Origin: UBA2256 sp964453055
GTDB lineage: Bacteria; Spirochaetota; Spirochaetia; Treponematales; Rectinemataceae
Length of the DNA stretch: 15,779 bases
Reading direction: 5' to 3'
Assembly (NCBI GenBank): GCA_964453055.1
Contig: CAYVOD010000046.1
Location: 1 to 15,779, forward strand
Shown here piece after piece: positions 6,851-13,415 of this stretch. Made by a program: the position numbers and the translations under genes. The stretch's first letter is position 1; each line of letters begins with the position of its first letter. The notes beneath the pieces are model-generated. The model did not search any database. It worked only from the letters and a program-made list of their open reading frames with translations, and had not been told where the DNA came from.

Positions 6851-8339
6851 CTCCGTTTCCCCCCAAGGCATCCCAGCCGACGCCGCCGATGAGTTCGCCC
6901 AACCTCTGAACGTTGAGCGACTCTGAATTTATGAGAGGCGTCACTTTTCCCGCGAAAAAAACCAGGACCTTGTCGCTGTACCGCAGGATTTCGTCGAGAT
7001 CGGAGGATATGAAGAGTATCGCCGTGCCGGCGGCGCAGCGTTCCTTCAGCTTGCCCCAGATGTAGATGGTGGATTCTATGTCCAGGCCCCTGGTGGGGTG
7101 CTCCACCAGGATGAGGGCGGCCTTTTCAGGAAGAAGGGAAAGCAGGGCGCGCTGCTGGTTCCCTCCCGAAAGGGATTCCACGGGGCTGTCGGGCTTGCCC
7201 TTGATGTTGAAGGCCGAGATGCGCTTTTCGGAGAGGGCGGCGGCGGCTTTCCTGTCGATGAACGCTCCGGCGGGCTTTACCGACAATGTGAAGTGCTCGG
7301 CCAGACTCAAGCCGGGAACGAGGCCTTTTTCCAGCCTCGCAGCCGGGAGGTAGGCAACTCCCTGCCTCATGTAATCGTGATAGGTCTTTCCGTTCATGGG
7401 CGTTTCGGTTTCGTCCAGGCAGAACTGGCCGCCCGAGGGCTCCACCAGGCCGCCGCAGGCCCTCAAAAAAAGATCCTGCCCCGAGCCTTCCATGCCCGCG
7501 ATCCCGACGACTTCGCCGGCTCTCACTTCGAGATTCACGTCCTTTATCCTGAGCCGGATCGAATCCACCGAGCCGGTCTTGACGGTGAGCACCTTCTTGC
7601 CCGGCGAGGCGCAGGATTTAGTCGCCAGCTCCACTTCCTTGCCGAACATCATGCGCACCAGGGCGACCTTATCGAAGGGCTTCTCCATGGAGCCGACCAG
7701 TACGCCTTGCCGAAGCACGGCCGCCCGGTCGCAAAGAATCTCCACGTCCTCCAGCTTGTGGGAGACGAAAAACACCGTCATGCCCTGACCGGCCAAGGTC
7801 TTCAGGGTCGCGAAAAGCTTTTCCTTCTGGGCCTGGCTGATTCCGGTAGTTGGCTCATCCAGGATGAGGACCTTGGCGCCCAGCCAGAGCAGGCGAAGAA
7901 TTTCCAGCTGTTGTCGTTCCCCTACCGTCAGCGAGGAGACCTTAGCCTCGGCGGAAAGGCTGAAACCAAAACGGGCGGAAAGGGATTCGAAATCGGAAAG
8001 GGCTTTGCGTCGATCCGGGACGAGGCCTCCGGGGCTGCCGAGGATGAAATCGTCGATGACCCTGAAGGGAGGGAAGTCCAGGGGATCCTGATGGAGCATG
8101 CCGATGCCCAGCCTGATCGCGTCATCGGGAGATTTGACGCGGATGGGCTTTCCGTCGAAAACGATTTCCCCCGAGTCGGGGCGGATAAAGCCTGAAAAAA
8201 TCTTCATCAGGGTGCTTTTACCCGCCCCGTTTTCCCCTAGGATACCCTGGATGCTTCCCGGGGGGACGCGAAGGGAGATGGAGTCGTTGGCCTTGAGGGC
8301 GCCGAAGTATTTGGAAATATTTCGCAGTTCAACCGTCAT
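6843..8339 (-). CDS. ABC transporter ATP-binding protein with two nucleotide-binding domains (NupO/BmpB-like)
   Basis: This 498-residue tandem ATPase powers the importer at the cytoplasmic face. Domain 1 (about 1-240) has Walker A GENGAGKST (35-43), a variant signature LTVGERQQ, and Walker B LILDEPTTGIS with the catalytic glutamate. Domain 2 (about 250-498) has a degenerate Walker A, GMEGSGQD, lacking the lysine. It keeps the signature LSGGNQQR and the Walker B region LILVEHPTRGLD. A degenerate second site is usual in sugar and nucleoside ATPases of the RbsA/MglA type, so this is family-typical asymmetry. ATG 8339 has AAGGTG 5 nt upstream. The gene lies 82 bp after the binding-protein gene, with a strong stem-loop between, and overlaps the next permease by 8 nt. 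Confidence 0.94.
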   Translation of the reverse strand: MTVELRNISKYFGALKANDSISLRVPPGSIQGILGENGAGKSTLMKIFSGFIRPDSGEIVFDGKPIRVKSPDDAIRLGIGMLHQDPLDFPPFRVIDDFILGSPGGLVPDRRKALSDFESLSARFGFSLSAEAKVSSLTVGERQQLEILRLLWLGAKVLILDEPTTGISQAQKEKLFATLKTLAGQGMTVFFVSHKLEDVEILCDRAAVLRQGVLVGSMEKPFDKVALVRMMFGKEVELATKSCASPGKKVLTVKTGSVDSIRLRIKDVNLEVRAGEVVGIAGMEGSGQDLFLRACGGLVEPSGGQFCLDETETPMNGKTYHDYMRQGVAYLPAARLEKGLVPGLSLAEHFTLSVKPAGAFIDRKAAAALSEKRISAFNIKGKPDSPVESLSGGNQQRALLSLLPEKAALILVEHPTRGLDIESTIYIWGKLKERCAAGTAILFISSDLDEILRYSDKVLVFFAGKVTPLINSESLNVQRLGELIGGVGWDALGGNGDA

Positions 8340-8366
8340 TGAGCACCTTTCTGATGGAATGAAGAG

Positions 8367-8400
8367 GGCGGCCGGGAGATCCGAAGGATTCCCGGCCGCC
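8367..8400 (-). promoter_or_regulatory. Strong intercistronic stem-loop between binding-protein and ATPase genes
   Basis: Eleven perfect base pairs (GGCGGCCGGGA / TCCCGGCCGCC) are extended by four more (ATCC/GGAT) around a GAA loop with one bulged base. Downstream on the minus strand there is CTCTTCATTCC rather than a T run, so it is not a typical terminator. It probably protects the binding-protein mRNA 3' end or partly attenuates transcription, giving more binding protein than membrane subunits, as is well known for malE-malF. The role here is inferred. Confidence 0.7.
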
Positions 8401-8421
8401 TTGCGTCGCTGTAGCGATTTG

Positions 8422-9618
8422 TTACTTGGAAACGCTTTGCCCTGTCATGCCCTGAAGAAGCTGGGGCAGGTACCATATCTGCTGGTCCGTGGCTTTCTGG
8501 CCGCTCTTGAGATAGGCGGATCCGTCCTGGAGGTTAAGCGGTCCGGTCCACAGATTGAGGCCCTTGGCCAATTCGGCGACGAACTTGTCTACGCCATCCG
8601 AAGCGGCCTTGGAGAGGGTTCCCTTCATGAAGCCAACGGATCCTGTATCTGGGTTGTTGATATTCTTCCAGTCGGGATCGTTCCATTCGAAGTGGGCTTT
8701 CCAGGAGCCGGACATAGCGTCCTTCACGGTCTTTGCGTAGGCGGGGCCCCAATTGAAATAGGGCACGCCGAGGGAAACGCCCTTACCCTCGTCCATGGCC
8801 TTGGAATAGTCGTAGGGTATGGCCCAGACCTGCTTGCCCTGGGCGGTGAACTTGGCTGCCTCGGCCACGGCTTCCGTGGTGTCGATGCCCGAGATCACGA
8901 CGTCGCAGCCCGAATTGAAGAACTCGTCGGCCACCTGGGTGGGGTCGGCGGTGACGCCGGGGATGTTGAACCAGAAGCCGATCCAGGTGACGCGGAACTT
9001 GAGCTGGGCGGGGTCCTTCTTGAGATAGTTGACCCAGGCGTATTTCGCGCCGAGGTAGGCTGAGGCGGCCAAGCGGCGGGTCTCATCGTTGATGAGAGGG
9101 CCGAGGAAGCCGATCTGGCCGGTCTTGGTGGTCATGGCGGCGGCGACGCCGGCGACCATCTTCATGTATTCCATCTTGCCCATGATGTTGATCATGTTGG
9201 CCATGGGCTTGTAGGACTTGCCTTCCTTCCACTGCTGGTCGCCGGTGGTCATGATGACGAAAATGTCGGGATGGGCGGCGGCAAACTTGTTCGCCTCGTC
9301 CATCATGTCGTCGGAGGAGAAGCAGATGAGCTTGGCGCCCTGGGCCACCAGGCTTTCAGCAAGCTGGGATACCGTGGTGCCCGGCCTGTCGGCGGAGTTT
9401 GCCTTGTCGATATAGACGAGCTTGGTGCCAGGTACCTTGGCCAGGACGTACTGCATGCCGTCGTAATTGGCCTGGCTCCAGCCGCGGTCGTTGTAGGGGC
9501 CGACCAAAACCAATCCGATGGTGAGGTTCGATCCGGCCGCCTTGGGGGCTTGCGCGAAGGCGGGCAGGCTTAAGGCGGCGACGAGGACCGCCAGGATGAG
9601 AATGCGGAAGCTTTTCAT
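8422..9618 (-). CDS. BMP-family substrate-binding protein of nucleoside-type ABC importer
   Basis: This 398-residue secreted receptor is of the BMP / PnrA / TmpC type and captures the substrate for the permease pair. Seen: signal peptide 1-22 ending AFA|Q without a lipobox cysteine, so it is predicted to be a free periplasmic protein rather than the lipoprotein common in this family. The mature chain has the family opening IGLVLVGPYNDRGWSQANYDGM and later GQIGFLGP and CDVVISGIDTTEA, consistent with the two-lobed fold. Family members bind purine nucleosides, and a relative (RfuA) binds riboflavin. The nearby nucleotidase favours nucleosides, but the ligand is not proven. The frame extends 58 codons upstream, but AAGGAG 6 nt before ATG 9618 and the signal peptide fix the start. 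It is first in the four-gene transporter operon. Confidence 0.93.
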   Translation of the reverse strand: MKSFRILILAVLVAALSLPAFAQAPKAAGSNLTIGLVLVGPYNDRGWSQANYDGMQYVLAKVPGTKLVYIDKANSADRPGTTVSQLAESLVAQGAKLICFSSDDMMDEANKFAAAHPDIFVIMTTGDQQWKEGKSYKPMANMINIMGKMEYMKMVAGVAAAMTTKTGQIGFLGPLINDETRRLAASAYLGAKYAWVNYLKKDPAQLKFRVTWIGFWFNIPGVTADPTQVADEFFNSGCDVVISGIDTTEAVAEAAKFTAQGKQVWAIPYDYSKAMDEGKGVSLGVPYFNWGPAYAKTVKDAMSGSWKAHFEWNDPDWKNINNPDTGSVGFMKGTLSKAASDGVDKFVAELAKGLNLWTGPLNLQDGSAYLKSGQKATDQQIWYLPQLLQGMTGQSVSK

Positions 9619-9630
9619 CTCTTTCTCCTT

Positions 9631-9661
9631 GACCGCGGGGATGTGGTTGCGGGCTGCGGTC
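9631..9661 (-). promoter_or_regulatory. 5'-leader stem before the BMP-protein RBS
   Basis: GACCGC and GCGGTC can pair across a 19-nt loop immediately upstream of AAGGAG. Position and the shared CCGCGG core match the stem before the nucleotidase gene. It may modulate translation or be part of a common leader; the evidence is structural only. Confidence 0.35.
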
Positions 9662-9675
9662 GCGCCCTCGGCCCG

Positions 9676-9704
9676 ATTATACGATATGAGAGGCTTTCTA
9701 TAAA
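9676..9704 (-). promoter_or_regulatory. Sigma70-like promoter of the BMP-type ABC operon
   Basis: On the minus strand: TTTATA (9704-9699, 4 of 6 to TTGACA), exactly 17 nt, then a perfect TATAAT (9681-9676). Transcription would start near 9669, giving a leader of about 50 nt. That is too short for a purine riboswitch, and none is seen. Confidence 0.75.
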
Positions 9705-9736
9705 GCGAAAAAGTTAAAATTTTCTCGACAAGGAGC

Positions 9737-11140
9737 TTATTGCCCGTTCCGGGCTCGCATTTCCCTGATGACATCCTTGAGTTTTTTCTCAAGGTATCGA
9801 AGTTCCCTTTCGCTCAAGCCCATGCCGATGTGCAACTGCTTGGTTCCGGTCTCGATCACCAGCTCCTGGGCCAGGTTGTGGCTGTACTGGACCTTGGCCG
9901 TGGCTACCTTGAGGGCGCCGATTTCGTCCAGCGGCCAAAGGACGCTTCGTTCCATGCCGAGGATTTCGCTGCGCACCAGCAGGCCTTCGGGGCCGAGGAT
10001 AAGACGTTTCTTCGTCAGCATCGGGCCGAATATGGTCTTGGCTATGATGAAACCCACGGCCCAGAAGGGCAGGCTGAAGAAGGGGAAGAACATCGGAGCC
10101 CTCATGCGAAAGACCATGAGGGTCCAAAAGCCCACGAAGCCGATCCAAAAAACGACAAAGGGAATCCCCCTCAAGCCGGCGCCGCCCAGACCGAGGCTGG
10201 GAAAGACGATGGAGAGCCGGCCTTCCGATTCATCTACGCTCAGCTTGCTCCCCATGGGCAGGGTTTTCGGGTAGGGCGCGTCCGTTTCCAAATTCAGATC
10301 CCGACTCCTGGGCGCCGATTCCCGGGGCTGTGCATCCACTTGATCTTCGCCTCGCAGGATCGCCGCGGCCGCCGCCGCCGACAACCTGCGATCCGCCACG
10401 TCGGGCGAAAGCCAGGAATCCAGGACGACCCCCAGCCGGGGCGAGAGCTCCACCGCGCCGCTCAGGTCCAGGCGCAGGCCCCGGCTGGGCAGCTCCGCGG
10501 GGTTGCGCCCGGTAAGGAGAAACACGGCGGTGGCCGCGGCTCCATAGAGATCCGAGCGGTGATTGGCCTTTCCCGCCACCTGCTCCAGGGGAATATATCC
10601 CGCCGTGCCGACCAGGGTGGCCCCCGGGTAGAGGGCGCTTCGCACCGCGTCCTGGGCTCCCGAGAAATCCACCAAGGCGAGGGAGGAATCGGGCTTAAGG
10701 ATGATATTGCGGGGATTGACGTCCCGATGGACCACCGGGGGGCGCAGGGAGCCCAGGTAGGCCAGTATGTCCGCGAGACAGGCGAGTATCCGCTCCACCT
10801 CAGCTTCGTCGTATTTCTTGCCTGAGGACACAAGGCTCTCCAGGTTGTCGCCCTGGATGTATTCCATCGCCAGCGCCAGCTTTATGGAAGAATCCGCCTC
10901 TACCTCGAAAGATCCCTTGTACGCTGGTATCCCCGGATGCGAGAGTACCTCCAGGGCTTTGGCCTCCCGCCTGAAGACATCCACCGCGTTCCAGGAAGAG
11001 GCTTCTTTCAGGTCCAGTATCTTAAGGACGACATCGCCCGCCGCCGCCTCCTCTTTCCCGGCGAGCCAGGTGGAAGCGGTCACGCCCCGGCCAAGCTGCC
11101 GCTGGAGCACATAGGGGCCTATTTTTTCTCCGATGTTCAT
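9737..11140 (-). CDS. Membrane-anchored Ser/Thr protein kinase-like protein with variant catalytic motifs
   Basis: This 467-residue protein has an N-terminal eukaryotic-like kinase domain (about 8-260), a 60-residue polar linker, two membrane segments (about 326-345 and 350-372), and a C-terminal cytosolic domain of about 95 residues. Seen: glycine loop LGRGVTAS (16-23), the ATP lysine in VVLK (K40), the alpha-C glutamate in FRREA (E59), and HRDVNPRN (138-144). The usual HRD-x-K lysine is asparagine (N142) and DFG is DFS (158-160). GTAGYIPLEQ and DLYGAAATAVFLLTG follow, as in bacterial kinases. Base and metal aspartates (D140, D158) are present, so activity is possible but not assured. The C-terminal part may be a small PH-like or regulatory beta domain (uncertain). 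It follows the TPR gene by 28 bp, and the pair is probably one signalling unit. Confidence 0.88.
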   Translation of the reverse strand: MNIGEKIGPYVLQRQLGRGVTASTWLAGKEEAAAGDVVLKILDLKEASSWNAVDVFRREAKALEVLSHPGIPAYKGSFEVEADSSIKLALAMEYIQGDNLESLVSSGKKYDEAEVERILACLADILAYLGSLRPPVVHRDVNPRNIILKPDSSLALVDFSGAQDAVRSALYPGATLVGTAGYIPLEQVAGKANHRSDLYGAAATAVFLLTGRNPAELPSRGLRLDLSGAVELSPRLGVVLDSWLSPDVADRRLSAAAAAAILRGEDQVDAQPRESAPRSRDLNLETDAPYPKTLPMGSKLSVDESEGRLSIVFPSLGLGGAGLRGIPFVVFWIGFVGFWTLMVFRMRAPMFFPFFSLPFWAVGFIIAKTIFGPMLTKKRLILGPEGLLVRSEILGMERSVLWPLDEIGALKVATAKVQYSHNLAQELVIETGTKQLHIGMGLSERELRYLEKKLKDVIREMRARNGQ

Positions 11141-11168
11141 CGAGTACCCTTGCGCGCCAATTCACGCC

Positions 11169-11732
11169 TCACTCGAGGATGTCTGTGCCGCCGGAGAGCG
11201 CCTGGGCCTTTCGCAGGCCTTCCAGGGCCGCCCGCCGTTCCGCTTTGAGCCCTAGCTCTTCGCAGGCGTCAGCCAGGTTGAACCAGGCTTCGGCCATGGT
11301 CCCGTCTCCCTCGATCGCCCGCCCGAAACAGTCCCGGGCGTCGGAGAATTTCCCCCTGCGGAAATTCACCACCCCCAGGTCGTTCCATGCCTTAGCCAAG
11401 GCCGGGTCGATCTCCAGGGCTCTGCGATAAAAGCCCGCGGCCGCCTCGAAGTCGTCTTCCTCGTAGCTGACCAGGCCGAGGGCGTGGAGAAACTCGGGAT
11501 CGTCAGGGACGATTCCGAGCGCCTGCCCTAGATCGGATCGAGCTCCGGCAAAGTCGCCCGTTAGCCGCCTCGCCTCGGCGCGGTTGAAATAGAGGCCCGA
11601 GAGCCCGGGCTTGAGGGCGATCGCTTGACCGAATAATGCGATGGCCTCCCCATACTTTCCCGCTCCGGTCAGGCTTATGCCCTTGGCGTTGAGCGAGAAG
11701 ACCGCCGAATCATCTTTTTCCATAGTCTGCAT
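11169..11732 (-). CDS. TPR-repeat protein
   Basis: This 187-residue protein is built almost entirely of about five tetratricopeptide repeats (from about residue 10 to 175), with repeat consensus residues in segments such as LYFNRAEARRLTGDFAGA, FLHALGLVSYEEDDFEAA and AWNDLGVVNFRRGKFSDA. TPRs are helical scaffolds for protein-protein contacts; no enzyme motif, signal peptide or membrane segment is seen, so it is probably cytoplasmic. Start: the frame is open to 11810, but ATG 11732 is preceded by GGAGG at suitable spacing, and the region upstream holds a good promoter; ATG 11723 is an alternative. It is followed 28 bp later by the membrane kinase, which it may serve as adaptor or substrate (inference). 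Confidence 0.88.
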   Translation of the reverse strand: MQTMEKDDSAVFSLNAKGISLTGAGKYGEAIALFGQAIALKPGLSGLYFNRAEARRLTGDFAGARSDLGQALGIVPDDPEFLHALGLVSYEEDDFEAAAGFYRRALEIDPALAKAWNDLGVVNFRRGKFSDARDCFGRAIEGDGTMAEAWFNLADACEELGLKAERRAALEGLRKAQALSGGTDILE

Positions 11733-11792
11733 CTTCCCTCCCGGTTCCGCCTCTTTCGACAGCCTTAGCGATTGTATCGCGGAGCTAGCATT

Positions 11793-11821
11793 ATGATACT
11801 TAAAAACCATCGAACTGTCAT
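11793..11821 (-). promoter_or_regulatory. Sigma70-like promoter of the TPR-kinase operon
   Basis: On the minus strand: ATGACA (5 of 6 to TTGACA), exactly 17 nt, TATCAT (5 of 6 to TATAAT). It leaves a leader of about 55 nt before ATG 11732. It also argues against the longer TPR start at 11810, which would lie inside the promoter. Confidence 0.65.
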
Positions 11822-11849
11822 CCTGGGCGTTTCATCGGAGAGATAGGTC

Positions 11850-11878
11850 TTGTCAAAAATTGAAACCGAGTCTATACT
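11850..11878 (+). promoter_or_regulatory. Sigma70-like promoter of the hydrogenase operon
   Basis: TTGTCA (5 of 6) at 11850-11855, exactly 17 nt, TATACT (5 of 6) at 11873-11878. The predicted start near 11885 gives a leader of about 65 nt. It is divergent from the TPR promoter, the two -35 boxes being 28 bp apart. Confidence 0.7.
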
Positions 11879-11890
11879 GTCTCTATAAAA

Positions 11891-11919
11891 ATATCGATAT
11901 ACATATATTTAAATATATG
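11891..11919. promoter_or_regulatory. AT-rich palindromes in hydrogenase leader (candidate operator)
   Basis: Two perfect palindromes follow the predicted promoter: ATATCGATAT (11891-11900) and the 18-bp CATATATTTAAATATATG (11902-11919). They lie in an almost pure A/T stretch within GC-rich surroundings, just downstream of the predicted start point. That is where a repressor operator would be expected. The sequence does not match the known Rex consensus (TTGTGA-N6-TCACAA type), so the regulator is unknown. Confidence 0.5.
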
Positions 11920-11948
11920 GTCCTTTATATCTTTGCGGAGGTTATCCC

Positions 11949-12425
11949 ATGTCGGCTGCAAACATTGAGTTCTCAAAGGAATTGATCGGTTTTATCGAGG
12001 AATGGGAGAAGAAGCCCGGCGGGCTCATCATGATGCTGCACAAGATCCAGGGCGAATTCGGCTACATTCCCCGAAGCGCGGCCGAAAAGCTTTCGAGAAT
12101 GGTTAACCTTCCCCTGGCCAAGATTTACGGGGTGGTCACCTTTTATCACCTGTTCAAGACTTCAAAGCCGGGCAAGCACAGAATGGCCATTTGCATGGGA
12201 ACCGCCTGCTACCTCAAGGGCGGCAAGGAGCTGGTCGATGAAGCCAGGTCCATTCTGGGCATCGCCGGCAACGAGGTGAGCGACGACGGGCTTTTCAGCA
12301 TCGACGAGGTGCGCTGCCTGGGCTGCTGCGGCTTGGCCCCGGTGCTCCAGATCGGCGATGAAATCTATGGCAAGGTCAACAAGGACCAGCTGCCGGATAT
12401 CATAGCGAAGTACCGCCAGCTCTAG
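11949..12425 (+). CDS. hydC: NuoE-like [2Fe-2S] subunit of NADH-dependent [FeFe] hydrogenase (HydC)
   Basis: This 158-residue protein is homologous to the 24-kDa subunit of complex I. It carries one thioredoxin-fold [2Fe-2S] cluster that passes electrons within the cytoplasmic hydrogenase complex. Seen: an N-terminal helical part with HKIQGEFGYIP and the KIYGVVTFYHLF signature. All four cluster ligands are present: C82-x4-C87 in AICMGTACYLKGG and C123-x3-C127 in VRCLGCCGLAP. Length is typical. The start at 11949 is supported by GGAGG 7 nt upstream. It heads the operon hydC - GHKL ATPase - thioredoxin-like protein - hydB - hydA; the order and the neighbours make the hydrogenase assignment stronger than a complex I one. 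Confidence 0.93.
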   Translation: MSAANIEFSKELIGFIEEWEKKPGGLIMMLHKIQGEFGYIPRSAAEKLSRMVNLPLAKIYGVVTFYHLFKTSKPGKHRMAICMGTACYLKGGKELVDEARSILGIAGNEVSDDGLFSIDEVRCLGCCGLAPVLQIGDEIYGKVNKDQLPDIIAKYRQL

Positions 12426-12464
12426 CCTTTTCGTTGCGTCGTAAGGCTGCGCGAAACCGTCGGG

Positions 12465-13019
12465 ATGCATTACGAAATAGTCGATTTCGTCATCGATATC
12501 GTCCAAAATTCCTGCGAGGCCGGCGCGAGCCTGGTCGAGCTGCTCATCGACGAGGACGGAGCGGGAATCGGCTTTGAGGTGAGGGATAACGGCAAGGGCA
12601 TGGACGCTCTTGAACAGTCCCGGGCCCTCGATCCCTTCGTCACCGACGGGATCAAGCACCCGGGCAGGAAGGTGGGCCTCGGGCTCCCCTTCCTGAAGCA
12701 GGCGCTGGAGCAATCGGGCGGGAGTTTCCGGCTGGAGTCGGAAAAGGGCGCGGGCACGAGGCTGTCCTTCCGGTTCGATAAAGGGAATCTGGACTGCCCG
12801 CCGCTTGGGGATCTGGCCGGCATGATGGTGACGGTCCTTTGCATGCCCGGTCCCGGGGAGTTGCTGATCCGAAGGACCCGGGAAGGCTATACGTATTCGC
12901 TACGGAAGAGCGAGTTGACCGAGGCGCTGGGAAACCTCGAGGAGGTTTCCAGTCTCGTTCTTCTCAAGGAATATGTGCGATCGCAGGAAAAAGAAGGAGA
13001 GGAGCTATGGCAAGGATGA
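12465..13019 (+). CDS. Stand-alone GHKL (histidine-kinase-type) ATPase in hydrogenase operon
   Basis: This 184-residue protein holds only a HATPase_c fold, without the dimerisation/phosphoacceptor histidine domain of a sensor kinase and without membrane segments. Seen: N box DIVQN (D11, N15), G1 box VRDNGKGM (41-46), and G2 region PGRKVGLGL (66-74), then a C-terminal extension of about 70 residues not part of the classic fold. Related ATPase genes occur in [FeFe]-hydrogenase operons of acetogens and other anaerobes, and their role is unclear; regulation by an anti-sigma or serine-kinase-like activity, or assembly, are possibilities. No good Shine-Dalgarno sequence precedes ATG 12465, but no better start is seen. 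It overlaps the next gene by 13 nt, suggesting coupled translation. Confidence 0.87.
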   Translation: MHYEIVDFVIDIVQNSCEAGASLVELLIDEDGAGIGFEVRDNGKGMDALEQSRALDPFVTDGIKHPGRKVGLGLPFLKQALEQSGGSFRLESEKGAGTRLSFRFDKGNLDCPPLGDLAGMMVTVLCMPGPGELLIRRTREGYTYSLRKSELTEALGNLEEVSSLVLLKEYVRSQEKEGEELWQG

Positions 13020-13402
13020 CCCTCGACGAGCTCAGGGCGTTTCGCGAAGCGAAACGCCAGGATCTGGCGCGGCGGGACGTGGAAGGCAAGGATATCCAGA
13101 TCGTGGTCGGGATGGGCACCTGCGGCATAGCCGCGGGAGCGAAGCTGACATTCGACGCCCTAATCGAATCCCTGCAGAAGCGGGGCCTGGAGAACAAGGT
13201 CCTGGTGCGCCAGACCGGCTGCATGGGACTCTGCTACGTGGAACCCACGGTCGAGGTGATAGCTCCGGGAATGCCGACGGTGATCTACGGAAAGATGACC
13301 AAGGACGCCGCGGACGAACTCGTGCAGAAACATCTTGTCGAGGGGAAACTCCTCGACAACCATATTTTCGACCGCCCCGCGGCCGACATCGTGAAGAAGT
13401 AG
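13007..13402 (+). CDS. Thioredoxin-like [2Fe-2S] protein (HydD-like), with one cluster cysteine absent
   Basis: This 131-residue protein of the thioredoxin-like ferredoxin family is the small extra member seen in HydABC-type operons. Seen: MGTCGIAAGAK (C39) and TGCMGLCYVEP (C72-x3-C76). The first pair of the usual C-x4-C / C-x3-C set is incomplete, so only three cysteines are available for the cluster. It may therefore bind a cluster with another ligand or act structurally. ATG 13007 lies inside the preceding gene and has AGGAG about 7 nt upstream; the frame is open further upstream but without such a site. The gene after it starts 13 bp beyond its stop. It probably works as an accessory or electron-transfer protein of the hydrogenase. 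Confidence 0.87.
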   Translation: MARMTLDELRAFREAKRQDLARRDVEGKDIQIVVGMGTCGIAAGAKLTFDALIESLQKRGLENKVLVRQTGCMGLCYVEPTVEVIAPGMPTVIYGKMTKDAADELVQKHLVEGKLLDNHIFDRPAADIVKK

Positions 13403-13415
13403 GACGGACAAAGCC

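Noticed and set aside
7476..7515. Loss of the Walker A lysine in the second ATPase domain as a sign of decay
   Set aside because: Degenerate second sites are normal in RbsA/MglA-type tandem ATPases, and the rest of the protein is intact.
9619..9670. Purine or riboflavin riboswitch before the BMP-type operon
   Set aside because: The leader from the predicted start site is only about 50 nt and lacks the conserved junctions of those aptamers.
11850..11870. Rex operator (TTGTGA-type) near TTGTCAAAAATTG at the hydrogenase promoter
   Set aside because: Only one half-site resembles the motif and there is no matching inverted half; the bases are better explained as the -35 box.
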